In this document: piece after piece, positions 1-11,776 of the stretch
How positions within the stretch are numbered: position 1 is the stretch's first letter
Layout of the letters: every line of letters begins with the position of its first letter
From: Niebla homalea
Lineage: Eukaryota; Ascomycota; Lecanoromycetes; Lecanorales; Ramalinaceae
Direction: 5' to 3'
Assembly: GCA_019925105.1 (NCBI GenBank)
Contig: JAHGAU010000006.1
Location: 1,674,001-1,738,000, forward strand
Length of the DNA: 64,000 nt
The notes under the pieces: generated by a model
Seen by the model: the letters and a program-made list of their open reading frames with translations, nothing else
What the model was told of the DNA's origin: nothing
The model's database searches: none
Made by a program: the position numbers and the translations under genes

Positions 1-451
1 AGCTGTAGCAGCTGTTCATCTCGAACATCATGTGGAGTTCCATGAAGAGCTGCGTCGCCGTCAACCTTGATTTCGTCCTTGACATTGCCCTCATCGTCAG
101 CATTGGGTTCAAAAGGGTTAGTATTCTCTACAATGCAGCCGAGCGCCTTTGCGGCGGCAGTGCGAACATCCCAGGATCGATGGCGAAGGTAGGGTACGAT
201 GCGGGCGAGAAGGTTGAATAGCTCATCCGAGTGGGCTTTCTGCACGTCGCCGAGCTGTTGCGCAGCTGTGTTCCGAATGAGCTGGGTACTGCCTGTTTCA
301 AGTAGCCTGAAAGGGGTCACATGAGTACGGATCAAGTCTAGTAGAGGCTTCGGACTTACTTGACTAAGCGGTCGAGTCTGCACGTGACGAAAAATCAGTC
401 ACATCTTCCAATCAGAAGTTCATGCCAAGCTTTCGCTCACCTTGACGCCAT
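1..451 (-). CDS. MOT1: MOT1/BTAF1 TATA-binding-protein-associated ATPase, N-terminal part (cut by window start)
   Basis: Three exons of a minus-strand gene: 451-441, 377-360 and 306-1, with GT-AG introns 440-378 and 359-307. The start ATG at 451-449 is followed by MASRLDRLVK, then LLETGSTQLIRNTAAQQLG and a PYLRHRSWDVRTAAAKALG segment, the very conserved first HEAT repeats of MOT1. Only about 111 residues are in the window; the rest of this usually 1,850-1,900-residue Swi2/Snf2 protein lies to the left. MOT1 removes TBP from TATA boxes by ATP hydrolysis in the nucleus; the N-terminal HEAT array binds TBP. The start was chosen because the 11-nt first exon restores the family's MASRLDRL opening. 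Two introns in the first 145 bases are typical for fungal copies. Confidence 0.93.
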
Positions 452-1693
452 GCCCTAGGCTTCAGAATAATTCTCGAGGTTTGGAAAGCTTCATCCAATT
501 GACTTGCACGTTAATAGAAGGACTCGCCTTTAAGGTTGGTTGGGTATAGCTCGAAAGCTGGTGAGATGATATGGACGCGAATGGGCGTCTTGAAAAGGAT
601 GCAGATGCATTTTCAATAACAAGCATGCATCATCATCATCATCATTATCAGTTCATACAAGGTGGTCACTGCATCATTCACTTCTCGCTGGTGTCGCGTT
701 CAAGCTTTGGTCACGATAATAATGGTGAATGATTCCGTAGGGCTGAGAAACGGGCAACCAGTTGAGATTTGGGAATTTTGGGGTTTGGGGGGTCTCGGGG
801 TCAAGCCATGGTTTTATTTATGCGCGCTGTGTTCTGGCCTCTCCGCGAATCCCTGTCACGCTAACGGCAGCTAGTGCGGGACAAATGCTGCCACTTTGTG
901 GATTTGCATGATTTGTGGCCCAGAAAGGAGATGACTGTGACAGCCCTAAGCCTTGGAGCGAGCATGGTGTTGCAAAGGATCGAGCATATTCAATACCATC
1001 CTGCTCCATGTCCTTTGTCTCAGGCCAGAGATGAGTGTCGTCGAGTGCTGGCCATCAGTTTGTTCCGCTTTCCGAGTTCGGAAGGCGCTGTTTCATTGAT
1101 GGGTGGCCTCGTCACTACCATCATTCAACTACTTTTGGATCGACATTGTGTATGGAGCGCAAGGCGGCCAATCAGCTGATGAGTCACGGCAACGATGAGA
1201 GATATCTTGTAGGACTTACAATGATTTTTCTGACAGATGGGGGCCACACGTTTCCTGGATGCTGCTCAGTGGCGTCATAGAATATTTTGTGATTTGGGCA
1301 AGTCAGAATGAGGACCAGCCAAAATCGAAAACCTAGAGTCTTAGAGATCTTCTGGTACCTGGACTGATATCCGGACAGCAACTTTCTAGATAGACACTTC
1401 CGTAAAAGCCCCAGATACCTCTAGAATGATGTATCTGTTCCGTGCGCTGCCTGGCGATACAACAGATCCAAAGCGGCTAGCGCGAGATGGCATCCTTGCG
1501 CCCTCCGCTTCAACACAGCCCAAATGTTTGAACTTCGAAGCTCCATCCGCACCCGCCTTTCGCCAGATCGCCTCAGGCGTAACGAAGATGACCACAGAAA
1601 CAATGTAGGAAGAGCCTCGCGAGTAGTGGAAGTCTGATGCTTCTCTCTGCGCTTATGCTCTTCACAAGGCTGGTCATCGCCTGAACCCTCAGA
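452..1693. other. Intergenic region between MOT1 and ARK1 (divergent promoters)
   Basis: MOT1 reads left and the kinase gene reads right, so this 1.24 kb holds both promoters. I see a short CAT microsatellite at 628-645 and short open frames without recognisable protein features. No RNA gene was recognised. Confidence 0.6.
628..645. repeat. (CAT)6 microsatellite
   Basis: Six perfect CAT units followed by an imperfect one, about 180 bases upstream of the MOT1 start codon. Confidence 0.85.
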
Positions 1694-4600
1694 ATGGCCG
1701 CCGCTTTCCAAAGCCCGGCTTTCCCTTCCTCTTTCGCTGCGCCAGGAGCATCCATTACTGCTGCGTCCGCGCCTAGTGGGACCTTTGTGCCTGGCACCAA
1801 GGTACAGGTTGGGGCCCATCGAGTTATAATCGAGAAGTACCTGTCAGAAGGAGGCTTTGCCCATGTATACGTCGTCCGGCTCCCGAGGCCTATCAACGGG
1901 GAGGAAACAGCTGTCCTCAAGCGCGTGGCAGTCCCTGATAAAGAGACTCTGGCTACAATGCGGAACGAGGTAGAAACAATGAAGAAATTGAGAGGGCGCC
2001 GTCATATCGTTACCTACATTGACTCGCACGCCTCGCAGCTGAAAGGTGGAGGATATGAGGTCTTCCTGCTCATGGAGTACTGTAATGGCGGAGGGCTGAT
2101 AGACTTCATGAATACACGCTTGCAGAATCGATTGACGGAGCCCGAGGTTCTCAAGATATTCTCCGACGTTGCTCAAGGCGTGGCGTGTATGCATTACCTC
2201 AAACCCCCGCTACTTCATCGAGATCTGAAGGTCGAGAATGTCCTGATCGCCAAGTCGGGCTCTTCACGGCTTTACAAGCTCTGTGATTTCGGCTCAACTG
2301 CTCCTCCCAGACCGGCAGCCATGAATGCAGCCGAGGGCAGACTCATCGAAGAGGACGTACAAAAGCATACCACGCTTCAGTATCGGAGCCCGGAAATGCT
2401 CGACGTCTATCGGAAACAGCCTATAGACGAGAAGAGCGATATATGGGCCCTTGGTGTTCTTCTGTACAAACTCTGCTACTACAAAACGCCTTTCGAGGAC
2501 CAAGGTCAAATGGCTATTCTCAACGCCAGTTTCAAATACCCTGGGTATCCCGCATTTTCCGACAGACTCAAGAAGTTGATCGGTGCGTCGGGAATTCTCC
2601 CATAATCCTCCGCATGCTGACCAGATCAGCTTCTTTGCTGAGAGAGCAGCCGCACCGGCGGCCAAATATCTACGAAGTCGTTCGCGAGGTTGCCGCCCTC
2701 CGAGGCACTGACATTCCCATCAAGGACGTGAGCTCTACTGTTGATTTTCCCCTCGAGACGGCTAACGTGGCTAACGTCATCAGATCTACGCTGGTCGTAG
2801 CCATTCAGAAGCCCGGAGGAATCAACACCTGCCTGCACCAGACACACACGTACCAACACCACCAGTGATGGGTGCTGTCCATGCGCCACCTCCCCAGCGC
2901 GAAGACAAAGTCCCCGACATTACACCAATGCGGAGAGGTAGGCCTGGTAAACCCAGCGCAGATGCAAAGGGGTCGAGGCCGAGCGCTTCTCCCTTGCGAC
3001 CTTCGTCTGATGATCCATTTGCCGCTCTGGACTCTAAGCCTGCCACGACCTCAGATCCTACGTTCGACGAAATCAAATCAAGATTTCCAGCTCTTGATGA
3101 CTTTTCAATCTTACACGAGAAAGGCGACAAGTTCTCATTTGAAGGAAAAGCTGAGGTTTCGGAGCCTCCTAAGCAGGATATCAGTCAGCGTGTCACCAAT
3201 GCATTGGCGGATGACGCATTCGCTCATGTTGTGACATCTGATACATCAGCCACTCCTCTCAAGAAGCCAGTTGCCCAATCTGTGACATCAAAGCCATCAA
3301 AGCCGATGTCTAGACCACTCTCAAGCGGAGGTACCCAATTAGCGTCAGTCGCTCGACCAGTCCCGCTCGAGCAGCGAGCCTCAAAGAAGCCCGCAATGGT
3401 TTCTACGGCCACTGGCGCTTCTCCACCGCCTTCTCCGCCGCCATCGAGGCCCACGACCACATCAAGTCGTCCAATTTTCCGCATCCCCTCACGCTCTAAA
3501 GAACGTTCACTAAGCCAGCCAAGACAGCATGATCTCAGCGCTAAGTCCGATCCCAGTAGAACAGAAGGCGGACTCAGACCGAGGCTGTCAGATCATCGAT
3601 CAAAGTCGCAAGTCTTTACGACAGCTTCCAAGTCGGCTCGACAGTCTTTTGAGCATTCACACCGGACAGCGTACCTTGGGGGCCTTGATGATGGCGTTCA
3701 GCGATCCAGCTCGATGAACTCTAAGTCACGACCGTCCAGTATGCAATCTGTCAAGCCCAACATTCTGCGTAGACTGTCCAAGGACCGACCGTTGGTCGAC
3801 GAACCATCACCAAATGCGCCACTCTTGACTTCGGCTCCAGCAGACGTGGCAGATGACGGTGAAGAGGCAGCGAGGACCGACTCCAATGTCGAGTATCTCA
3901 AGATGATGGAGGGAGAAGACAACCCAAAACGGAAAGACAAGCGTCTCAGCGGTGGTTCGAGGCACGTCAAGAGAGCTAGTATGCCTTCGGTATCTCTCTC
4001 GGGGACCAAGCAACTATTTGCTGGCCGGTTTGGCGAGGCCTTTCGCAAGTTCGAGGCTAGCAACGCCCTGGATCAAAGAGAGCGGAGTCGCTCACCTGTG
4101 AGAGGCCTGAGCGAGCTGACACCAATTGCGGGCTCGGAAGCGACCGATGGTCGAAGTGACGACGGGAATGTTGTCGAAGAGACAGAAGAAGTTCCTCCCG
4201 AAATGCGGCGTGAGCTTGAACGGAGACGGTTGTCCCAGGAGGAACGTCGAGTAGCTGACGCTGCGGCGGCTTACAAACAAAGAATTGCACAAGGTGGCGA
4301 CGCACGGGTTGCGTCGAGCAAAGCCGCATCAATTCAAAGTAAGGTCAGGTCGTTGCTTGATGAGAACGGTAGAGCATCGCCTTCACCAACAAAAACAGCG
4401 GAAGGTTACGGGAGGTTCACTGAGGCAAAGCCAATGCCGGATGCGCCGTCCGCTGATACAAAGGCTGAGCTACCGCCAAGGACGAGCTCTCGCCAGCCAC
4501 AAGCCAAGGTCTTTTCGAACACCCACGGCTCCCAGTATCCTTCTACCATTGTTTCCAAGCCAGAGGGACGGCATATCAAACCTCCGTCATTCCAACCACC

Positions 4601-5000
4601 CCGCCTATCCAACACCGTGTCCGCACCATCCACAACAGATTATCCTTCTGAGAATGGAGGGCCTTCACTAGAGGTTCGATCGCAACGACCAGCCGGCCCA
4701 CCAAAACCCCAACCGAAGCCCCATGCCCTGAGGACAGGGGATCGACGCCCTCAATCTCAATTGAAGCCGTCTTCCCTTTCGGCCGGGGAATCCATACCTC
4801 GGGAGCCGAGCCAAACTTTTCCGCCAGAAGAGACAGTCGACAACTCAGCTGATGATGACTGGGAGATGAATTTCAGCAAGCGATATCCAGACTTGTCAGG
4901 ATTGGAGCTTGTGGAGACGGAAATCGATCAACGAGATCGCGCCTCGTCCTCGCTGAAGCCGTCGGCATTGGGACGAGAGATGAGGGTGAAGGATGTATGA
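1694..5000 (+). CDS. ARK1: Ark1/Prk1 (NAK) family serine/threonine protein kinase
   Basis: Three exons: 1694-2582, 2630-2727 and 2784-5000; introns 2583-2629 and 2728-2783, each restoring frame. Predicted 1,067 residues. The kinase domain is N-terminal (about 45-325): glycine loop SEGGFAHVY (51-59), the loop type of the NAK family, ATP lysine K76, HRDLKVEN with catalytic D177, DFG at 198-200, and a QYRSPEMLD activation segment. The second exon supplies LLREQPHRRPNIYEV, the Ark/Prk subdomain XI signature. The remaining 700 residues are Ser/Pro-rich and disordered, with an acidic C-terminus near DDDWEMNF. In yeast, Ark1/Prk1 phosphorylate endocytic coat proteins such as Pan1 and Sla1 to disassemble actin patches. 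The family is clear; which yeast paralogue it matches is not resolvable here. Confidence 0.92.
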
Positions 5001-5116
5001 AGTAGAACCATGAACCCTGAACGTGATGACTTATTCTCCTAGATCTTCATGCACCATTTAAACAGCAGTGTAGTATTCTTGTGCCACATCCAACATGTAA
5101 GCCCCTTTGATCGTAG

Positions 5117-5126
5117 ATCACGTGAT
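5117..5126. promoter_or_regulatory. Palindromic ATCACGTGAT box in the MED10 promoter
   Basis: A 10-bp perfect palindrome with an E-box core, 80 bases upstream of the MED10 ATG. TCACGTGA boxes are common promoter elements in filamentous ascomycetes (bHLH type binding). Function here is inferred from sequence and position only. Confidence 0.45.
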
Positions 5127-5205
5127 TTTCTCATCTTGCGCCTCGATTTCAACTTTCAGTTCCCTGACCGCTTCCATCCCAACATCAGTATCACCCCACT
5201 CAAGC

Positions 5206-5809
5206 ATGGCCCCAATGCTCGAGCATGACCTCGAAGGTATTCCTCCCCTCTCCTCTCCTCTCCTCGCCACCCTTCTCCTCCCCTCATCCCCCACCACCCC
5301 ACTAACTCCCCCGCACAGAACCCATCAAACAAACAATCCAAGACCTCTACGAAATCCAATCCTCCATCCACGGCTACCAGGGCCCCACCACCACTACCCC
5401 GGTGCTCATCCAGAAGATCCACGAACTCACCGGTTCCCTCGCCCGGTTATCCTCCCTCGCATCACTGGGTAGTGGTGGTGGTGATAGGGATCCCAACGAT
5501 GGCAACGGCAATGGCAACGGCGGCGCCCTCCTCATCCCCCCCGAAATCATCTCCTATGTCGATGGGGGCCGCAACCCGGACATCTACACCCGCGAGTTCG
5601 TGGAGTTGGTGCAGCGGAGCAACATGTTCCTCAAGGGCAAGGCGGAGGCGTTTGCGGCGTTCCGGGATGTGCTGGGGGAGGAGATGGTGAAGGCGGGGGT
5701 GTTGGGGGAGGGGGAGGTGGGGCGGGTGGTGGCGGGGAGGGTGGATGGGACGAAAGGGGAAATGGGGGAGGAGGACGTCAAGAAGGAAGGGGAGGTGGGG
5801 AGGGGGTGA
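5206..5809 (+). CDS. MED10: Mediator complex subunit 10 (Med10/Nut2)
   Basis: Exon 1 5206-5236 and exon 2 5319-5809, with a C/T-rich 82-nt intron 5237-5318 ending in CCGCACAG; 173 residues. The ATG at 5206 gives MAPMLEHDLE joined to EPIKQTIQDLYEIQSSIHGY. The second half carries NPDIYTREFVELVQRSNMF, the hallmark of Med10, then KGKAEAFAAFRDVLGEEM. A Gly/Asn/Asp-rich linker separates the two conserved helical parts, and the C-terminus is Glu/Gly/Lys-rich. Med10 sits in the Mediator middle module and links activators to RNA polymerase II. The gene follows ARK1 on the same strand with 205 bases between stop and start. Confidence 0.93.
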
Positions 5810-6394
5810 GAGGGGAAGGGGGGCCTCAAACAGATTCGGAGGCCATTAATTGGGAAGGATATGCCCAGGAACGAAAGAGATCGTGGACTTGGGTCTCAGA
5901 TGCTCTTGGTTGGGTAGGCCAATGACAATGTGAGGGCACAGGAGTTGAAGAGTGGGGTGGTCCCTCGCCAGCTTTCATGGTTGCATGGCTCTATTACGAC
6001 ATGGGGACAGAGGGCTCATCGCGGGATTTCAAGCAGCTATCATGAGGGAGAGGCCGTGGCTACAAAGGACACACCCTGCGTCCAAGATTCCAGTCCTGAA
6101 GCCCAAGCGCAGGAAAACAGATAGATGCGATATCTGGAGATGGTCGTAATGAACGACTGAAACGACTATTCGAACGCCATTCATTCTGCTACGGAAGCTG
6201 CACGCTCTATATGGCTTCTTACGGTGTACTGGCTCAAGGCTATTCCTTCGTGCTCAGCCCATAGCCAACCTAGGATATATGCCACCAAAATGCTCGCGTT
6301 GGATTGGCCTGCTCGATATCCATCAGATCCTCACCCTCTCACGAGAAGATTTCGCGTACTCCACATTCTCGTTTGTAGCCCGTGGCTGGTGGGG
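5810..6394. other. Convergent 3' intergenic region
   Basis: Lies between the 3' ends of MED10 (plus) and the BTB-like zinc-knuckle gene (minus). No feature recognised; presumably holds both 3' untranslated regions. Confidence 0.5.
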
Positions 6395-7675
6395 CTAAGC
6401 CTTGTGAGAGCTATCACTGCCCAAGACAGTGCCATCGCCGCCTATTTTCTCCGTAGGCTGCGTGGGGATCCAGGAATACTCCAGTGGCGCATCGCCGATC
6501 ATGCGCATCTTACCGGACCCTGGGACCGTTTCGAATCTGACCTTCATCTTGTACCATGGCACAAACCACACCTCGCCATTTTGGTCGACGAGCTGAAAAT
6601 TGTCAATCTCGCCAGCTGTGTGCTCGAGCGGCTCTGCTCGTGGTCTTGTCGTAGTCTTCCCTTTTACAGGGGCAGCACCTTCAACTGCCGCATTCTTCGC
6701 AGCTTGATCGATACGGGCTTTCTCAGCTTTGACCGCTTGAAGTTTTCTTGGAACGAATTTCCAGACGCCATCTGCTGCATCACTCCACCCAACGGGGCAC
6801 TTGCCTTGGGAATGGCTGCAAAAGCGATTAGCTTTGGCTGAGCACCTAGTGTACGAATGTGCTCACCGAGGGTCGCCACATTTCTGGCAGGATTGCTTTC
6901 CATGCTGGCCCTGGCCTTTACCACCCCGGGGCTTGCCTCGTCGGCTGAGTTCCTCTCGTGACCGAGGTTCCTGCTCTGATGGACGTTCTCCTTTTGCTTT
7001 AGACTTTGCTGCTAGTGAAGGCTTCCCGGCTGGTTGAGGCTTGCCTGCTGGCAGAGGCTCTGTGGCTATTTGAGGGTTGTTCGCTCTTTGAGGCTCCCGC
7101 TTGTTCTTTGCGTAGGCCTCGCCACGCTTAGACTTCTGCTCCTGCGCTGCCTGTCGTGCAGCTTTAGACTTCTGGGCTTCGAGTGCTGTCTTTCTAATGA
7201 TGTCAAGGTCATTGTTAATACGCTTGACGAGCTCGTCGATTCCTAGACGCCCGGCAAGGCGTCCCAAGCTCTGTAGCCTCTTTTCGTTACCAGCGGGATA
7301 TTGCAGAGCATTGGGGGCTGGGTTATCGCAGCCCCCGCACTTCATCCACTCCAAAACAAATTGTACGCTCAGGGTGGCGTCATTAATGGTGATGAAGCTC
7401 GTGTCCCTGGCGGCTAGCACTTGGTCCCAGGTTCTGGAGAGCTCCCTCACCAGAGCTTTGGGGATGATATAGTTTTTGTTGTCCGTCGAATTGACGACGG
7501 TGAAGCCACGACTACCGAGGCCGTTTCTTGATCTGCGAAGGTCAGATTGCATACCGAAAAGGGGCCTTGAAGTAGTAGAAACTTACTTTTCAAAGACAGC
7601 TTTGCTCGCTATGGGCTTGGTTCGCCCCATGCCACTGGCAATCTCTGCGTCCGTCAAGGCTTTGCTTCGGACCAT
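6395..7675 (-). CDS. BTB-like domain protein with CCHC zinc knuckle
   Basis: Three exons: 7675-7587, 7532-6867 and 6815-6395, introns of 54 and 51 nt; 391 residues. The ATG at 7675 begins MVRSKALTDAEIASGMGRTK. Residues about 30-130 (TDNKNYIIPKALVRELS, LSVQFVLEWMKCGG, LGRLAGRLGIDELVKRI) resemble a diverged fungal BTB/POZ fold, where the LEW.K..G position corresponds to the usual LEWLYTG. A basic Lys/Arg/Ala-rich linker follows. The splice between exons 2 and 3 creates a perfect CX2CX4HX4C knuckle (CQKCGDPRHSQGKC, about residues 246-259); without splicing it is broken, which supports this intron. The rest contains a short W-rich segment around EVWFVPWYKMKVRFE. A nucleic-acid-binding role is an inference from the knuckle. 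Related, broken copies of the BTB-like part lie at 11.8-14.6 kb. Confidence 0.75.
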
Positions 7676-8838
7676 GCTGATTTGGTATTGCTGTAGATAG
7701 CTTCACTTGTCAGTATATATTCCTATAGGTGGGGACAATAGCAGGATAGATTCAGGGGTACAAAGACGACACAGCAATCAAATGAATCCGGACAACGCGG
7801 ATCTTGATTGCTCAAGCAAGCAAAGAGCTCGGGTGCTCACCTGCAGTAGTCTTTGAATCGGTACTTTGCAGACGGAGAGTGTCCACGTACGTTCGATGGT
7901 TGGTATGTGAGAGTGTCTATCTATCAATGACAGAGGTGGGACAAAGGCAGCTTTGAAGACGGTGGATGAAATGATAACAGAACAGGATATGGTCTGTTCA
8001 GGATGATGAGATTGTAAAAGAAACCAAATGCTTGAGAAATACGGAAGAAGATATGAGAATTGCAACAAGGACAAATCTTGCGAGCGGTGTCGAGAAGATT
8101 AGCAGTATCACGAGCAATGATGTGTGATTCTATTGGTGTTAAGTCTCCCTCGGCATGACACTAGGTCATGTGAATTGCACTCAGGTTGTGCAGAAGGACT
8201 CACTCGTTTCAGATGACAATGGCAATAAGGCGGACTATTGGTGTCAGCCAACAAATGACTGATATGTGTAGAAGAGGATTGCTTCACTTGTTTGACTGTG
8301 GCAAAAAAGCAAGTGCTACCGATTGATCGTTCAAACTAGGCAATCGCCCAAAGTAACGAACACTACGTCAGGAGGTTCTAGCACCTATCAGATGAACCAG
8401 TATAATGACATCTCGAATATTGAAAGTCAAGGCGTATACTTTGATGGTTTCTTGACCTCTTCAACAGTTCCGCAATTGACAACGAGGACACGGACATTGC
8501 TCAGAGGATATGGCGCTCGACACTCCTAGGCTGGCGATTCTGCTGTAGACAACTCAGACCCTCAACAAAGCGAAAGCAAAGAGGATCTACGTATTGAATG
8601 CACGGCTTGAAAGTGCTGAATGCCATCACATTAATCCAGGACTCTCTACCCGTGGGATCGACCGCAATGCAGCATCCCTTCTCTCGAACACGATCAATGT
8701 GCTTTCACTACTCTAATGTTGCACTCCGAACGTCTCCGTACCCTGACACGTATGCATATCCCAAGTCGCATCTCCTGTCTCGAATTCCCATCTGAAGCCT
8801 TTACGTCTACCGCATCTTGATGAGAACTCAGTGGAAGG
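7676..8838. other. Intergenic region without recognised genes
   Basis: Upstream of the BTB-like zinc-knuckle gene and downstream of the frameshifted gene at 8839-9506. Only short unconvincing frames; nothing recognised. Confidence 0.5.
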
Positions 8839-9506
8839 TCAAGCGGGGACTGCAAAACCTTCTTGACTGCCCTGTGTCAATGCGGATGCTGGTCCTTGGT
8901 ACTGGTACATGCCCCCTGCTGGCGAATTCACATTCATCAACGCCGGCCCTTCAATGCGGTACCCTGTCATGCCCCTCTGCTTTGACGACGCCTCGGGTGT
9001 GATCTTCAGCTGACTGGACTGGAGAGGAAATTCTATGCCCCTGCTGTCCATCACGGTAATCATACCAGGTACAAAGCTTAGATGATCAATCGGCTCTTTG
9101 AACATCAATATTGGCATTGGTCGAGATGACGTCCGTCTGTGTCCCTCGTGAGCAGGTGGACGCTCAAGAGCGATATTGCAAAAACCCCTCGGGGAGGGCA
9201 TGGTTGCGCTTTCGCTGTGGCCAAAGGAGGTGAGTCTTGGCAGCACTGTTTCGAGAATCGACGACGAGCTTCCAGTATGTCTTGACTCAAGGCATCGTGT
9301 ACGTTGGTCAAAGGTGATTCCAGAAACGGGATTGGAGATGGGCTGTAAATTGATGCCATGGCCGGACTTGTTTTTGCTGGAAAAAGTTCTGGACCTTGCG
9401 AAGACAGCGAGGCCACCCTCTTGGAAAAACCACCGCCTGACGTGTTCAGATCAAAGGACTCCTCAAACAGAAGTGGCTCCTCACTCTCTTGTGCATCATG
9501 AGACAT
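8839..9506 (-). pseudogene. Ser/Pro-rich hypothetical protein, one-base frameshift
   Basis: Two overlapping minus-strand frames together look like one protein. The first starts at ATG 9506 (MSHDAQESEEPLLFEESFDL) and runs through PLTNVHDALSQDILEARRRF. The second continues LPRLTSFGHSESATMPSP, then PMPILMFKEPIDHLSFVPG and MITVMDSRGIEFPLQSS, ending at 8839. They would join if one A were added to the A-run near 9250, giving FSKTVLPRL at the junction. No GT-AG intron explains the shift. Either a disabled gene or a base-calling error. The protein is not recognised; no domain assigned. The 5' end is uncertain and more exons may lie upstream. Confidence 0.4.
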
Positions 9507-9826
9507 TTCGCCCGCCTTGTGATGATTGCTGTTTATCCTGCCGAGGTAGCTTTGATTTCTTTGGTCGATGTTACCAAAGGTTGAGGAGCAAGAAAAGGCC
9601 AAAGTCAAGTATGGAGTCAGCCCAGATCGTCAAGCCAGGTGGTACATCCAATTGCCATCTGCGGAGCCTGCATTGTTTCAATTCCTGGCCCCTTTGCTTC
9701 ATGCTGCCTTTCACTTAACCAACATACTTGGACCTTTGGATGTGCACGCAGGAATTGGCAAATGCATGTGGACTTCATAGCTAGATTGATCAATTATGGC
9801 ATGATCTATACATGAAAATCGCATCT

Positions 9827-10622
9827 TCAACAGTCACAAGCATCGCATCCACCGCAGCCACCATCACAACAGCAACAGCAACATTGAGAGCCATCACAAT
9901 TACAATCCAACGCCCAGTCAGAGCAATCACAAAGACAGTCCAGCGCCCACAGACCACATGTTTCTCCATCCAGACTATAAATATTGCAACAGCCGTCCGA
10001 GTTGGCGATCTGGTTGGGGTCCTGATTGCCGTCCGTCACGGCGGCAATGTTTGTGATGGGGCGAGTCTCATCGTCATCGCTGATCCCTTTGGAGAGCTCG
10101 GCGGGGTTCCAACCCAGGCCAGCCTTCCAAAGCATACTCGACAATGCCACCAGTGCGGAGTAGACGCAACCGTCTGAGGTGCAACCTCCACCATGACGGC
10201 TAGTACGAGGCGCGCAGGCCTTCTTGTTGTCGGCTTGTTTGGCTCCTTTGGCGCTGAGGATGTCGTACACCATGGTGTGGATTCCTCTGTCATGTTCGGC
10301 ACCCTTGTGGGGCTGAGCAGCTTCAAGAGTAGGGCTTCGATCCAAGAGAGGAGCTCTAGAACACCAGCGTTAGCAGGTCACGGAGATCATGTTTGACGTC
10401 GACTTACTCCTCTGGAGGCATCGTGGGGCAAGTGCAACAGTGAGATAGTATCCTTTTGCTAGTCGAAAACCACTCGGGACACAGATGGCCTAGGAAAAAT
10501 GGTCGTGGGATTCGCCAGTCTCTTTGGAACGCAAAGTCGATATACCTTTGTAGATTGAGTTGCTCCTGAGATGTTGATGGAACAGGAGGTAAATCCTCTG
10601 AGATCTCTGAGATGACCTTCAT
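9827..10622 (-). CDS. Hypothetical protein with extremely cysteine-rich C-terminus
   Basis: Two exons, 10622-10408 and 10355-9827, joined over a 52-nt intron (GTAAGT...CTAG); 247 residues. The start MKVISEISEDLPPVPS is the first ATG after an in-frame stop. The first exon ends LSHCCTCPTMPPEE and the second continues APLLDRSPTLEAAQ. The middle has GGGCTSDGCVYSALVALSS and a possible hydrophobic helix. The last 57 residues contain about 18 cysteines, including a run of six (GSQCCCCCCDGG) and CXC pairs, spaced by Asp/Gly/Trp. This could bind metals or be palmitoylated; neither can be decided from sequence. No signal peptide is seen, so it does not look like a secreted effector. Family not recognised. 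Confidence 0.65.
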
Positions 10623-10799
10623 TCTACTCTGAGGTAGCACATTGGTCCATGGTACGTACGATCATTCATTATTCATGTAGTGTTTCATATAATGCGTTGT
10701 TCCCCTACCGCAGTCACACCGTCTCGATGCGTTTCGGTATTTTTAACCGTACTTAAGTGCTGGTCTGCTGACGATCGTCTGCAACATCGAGGGTAACAC

Positions 10800-11353
10800 T
10801 CACATAGATGATCTGTCCCAATCTTTTCGGGCCACGACTAAGATATAATTGCAAATATGTGAAAAGCCAGCAATACCGCCACCCAAACATGCCCAAAAGC
10901 CACAATCCGCGGCGACTTCTTCGAAGTTCCCGGCCCTCCGTTTCATGTTCTCAAAATACTTTGCCCTATCATACCTATATCTCGCCTCGACGCCTCTGCT
11001 GATTTCGTCGCGAAATGTCCTGTCATGCAATAATCCTCTTCCCTCGTTAGCCCCCTCGAGAAACTTGCCAGCTCTCCAGCTTGACGCCACGATTCGGAGG
11101 TCTGTCGGAAAATTTGCAGCACACGCCTTGCCAGCTTAGCGAGAAGGTCGGGGGCCATGTCGTTGCCGGGAAACCCACCCGGATCTTGACGACCAGCCTT
11201 TCACCCATTCGACCGCGGGACTCACTGCGCCCTTTATTATATCCGCCCACATTCAGACCGTGACTGGTTCTCGCCTCCTGACTGATCGTATTGCCCACCA
11301 CCGCCAATAAAGTTCTTGACCAGTAATACTTCGGGCGATGAGTGGGTTTTGTC
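10800..11353 (-). CDS. Hypothetical protein with C-terminal hydrophobic segment (5' end unresolved)
   Basis: Two exons can be joined: 11353-11226 (KPTHRPKYYWSRTLLAVVGN and on) and 11134-10800, across a 91-nt intron with a GTGAGT donor. The join keeps frame into DLRIVASSWRAGKFLEG, GVEARYRYDRAKYFENMKRR and a hydrophobic C-terminal stretch (WACLGGGIAGFSHICNYIL). A branch site plus pyrimidine tract ending in CAG precedes 11353, so an upstream exon with the start codon probably exists, but I could not place it. Not recognised. The exon calls rest on splice sites and frame continuity only. Confidence 0.4.
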
Positions 11354-11776
11354 CTGGGCTCCCCAGATTGACGGATGAAGAAGAGAAAGTGTTAGCATCA
11401 TTGAGAAGGCTAGGTGCTGTGTCGTTATGTCATCTGTGGTACATGGTGCTTTATGATAGGAATTACTCTTTTTAGCTCAGACAGGGCCGCCGACTAGCGC
11501 TCCGAAGTCCTGCGGGTCAGAAGTTGGGCTCGATGGTCGGCTTTGAGTTGGGAAAATGCTTGGGTACCTCGTTTGACGGGGGAATACAGTCCAAGGACGG
11601 AAGAGGTGAGCTGATGAGATTGGATGAGCTACCAGGGATTTTGGCCAGATGCTCTGATGGAGGCTACAGATGGTCAAGGAACAGATGCCGCATGATGTGA
11701 AAAGAAAAAGGATTCGTGCAGACTGTGGTCTTGGATCCAACAAGTGCATCTCCTGTGGGGGGGTAAACACCATACC
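11354..11776. other. Intergenic region, possibly holding an unplaced 5' exon
   Basis: No gene recognised. It may contain the missing first exon of the gene at 10800-11353. A 45-codon plus-strand frame starting at 11339 (MSGFCPGLPRLTDEEEKV) was seen but cannot be supported. Confidence 0.35.

Noticed and set aside
6224..6841. 205-codon plus-strand frame
   Set aside because: Antisense to exon 3 of the BTB-like zinc-knuckle gene, whose spliced CCHC motif is much better evidence.
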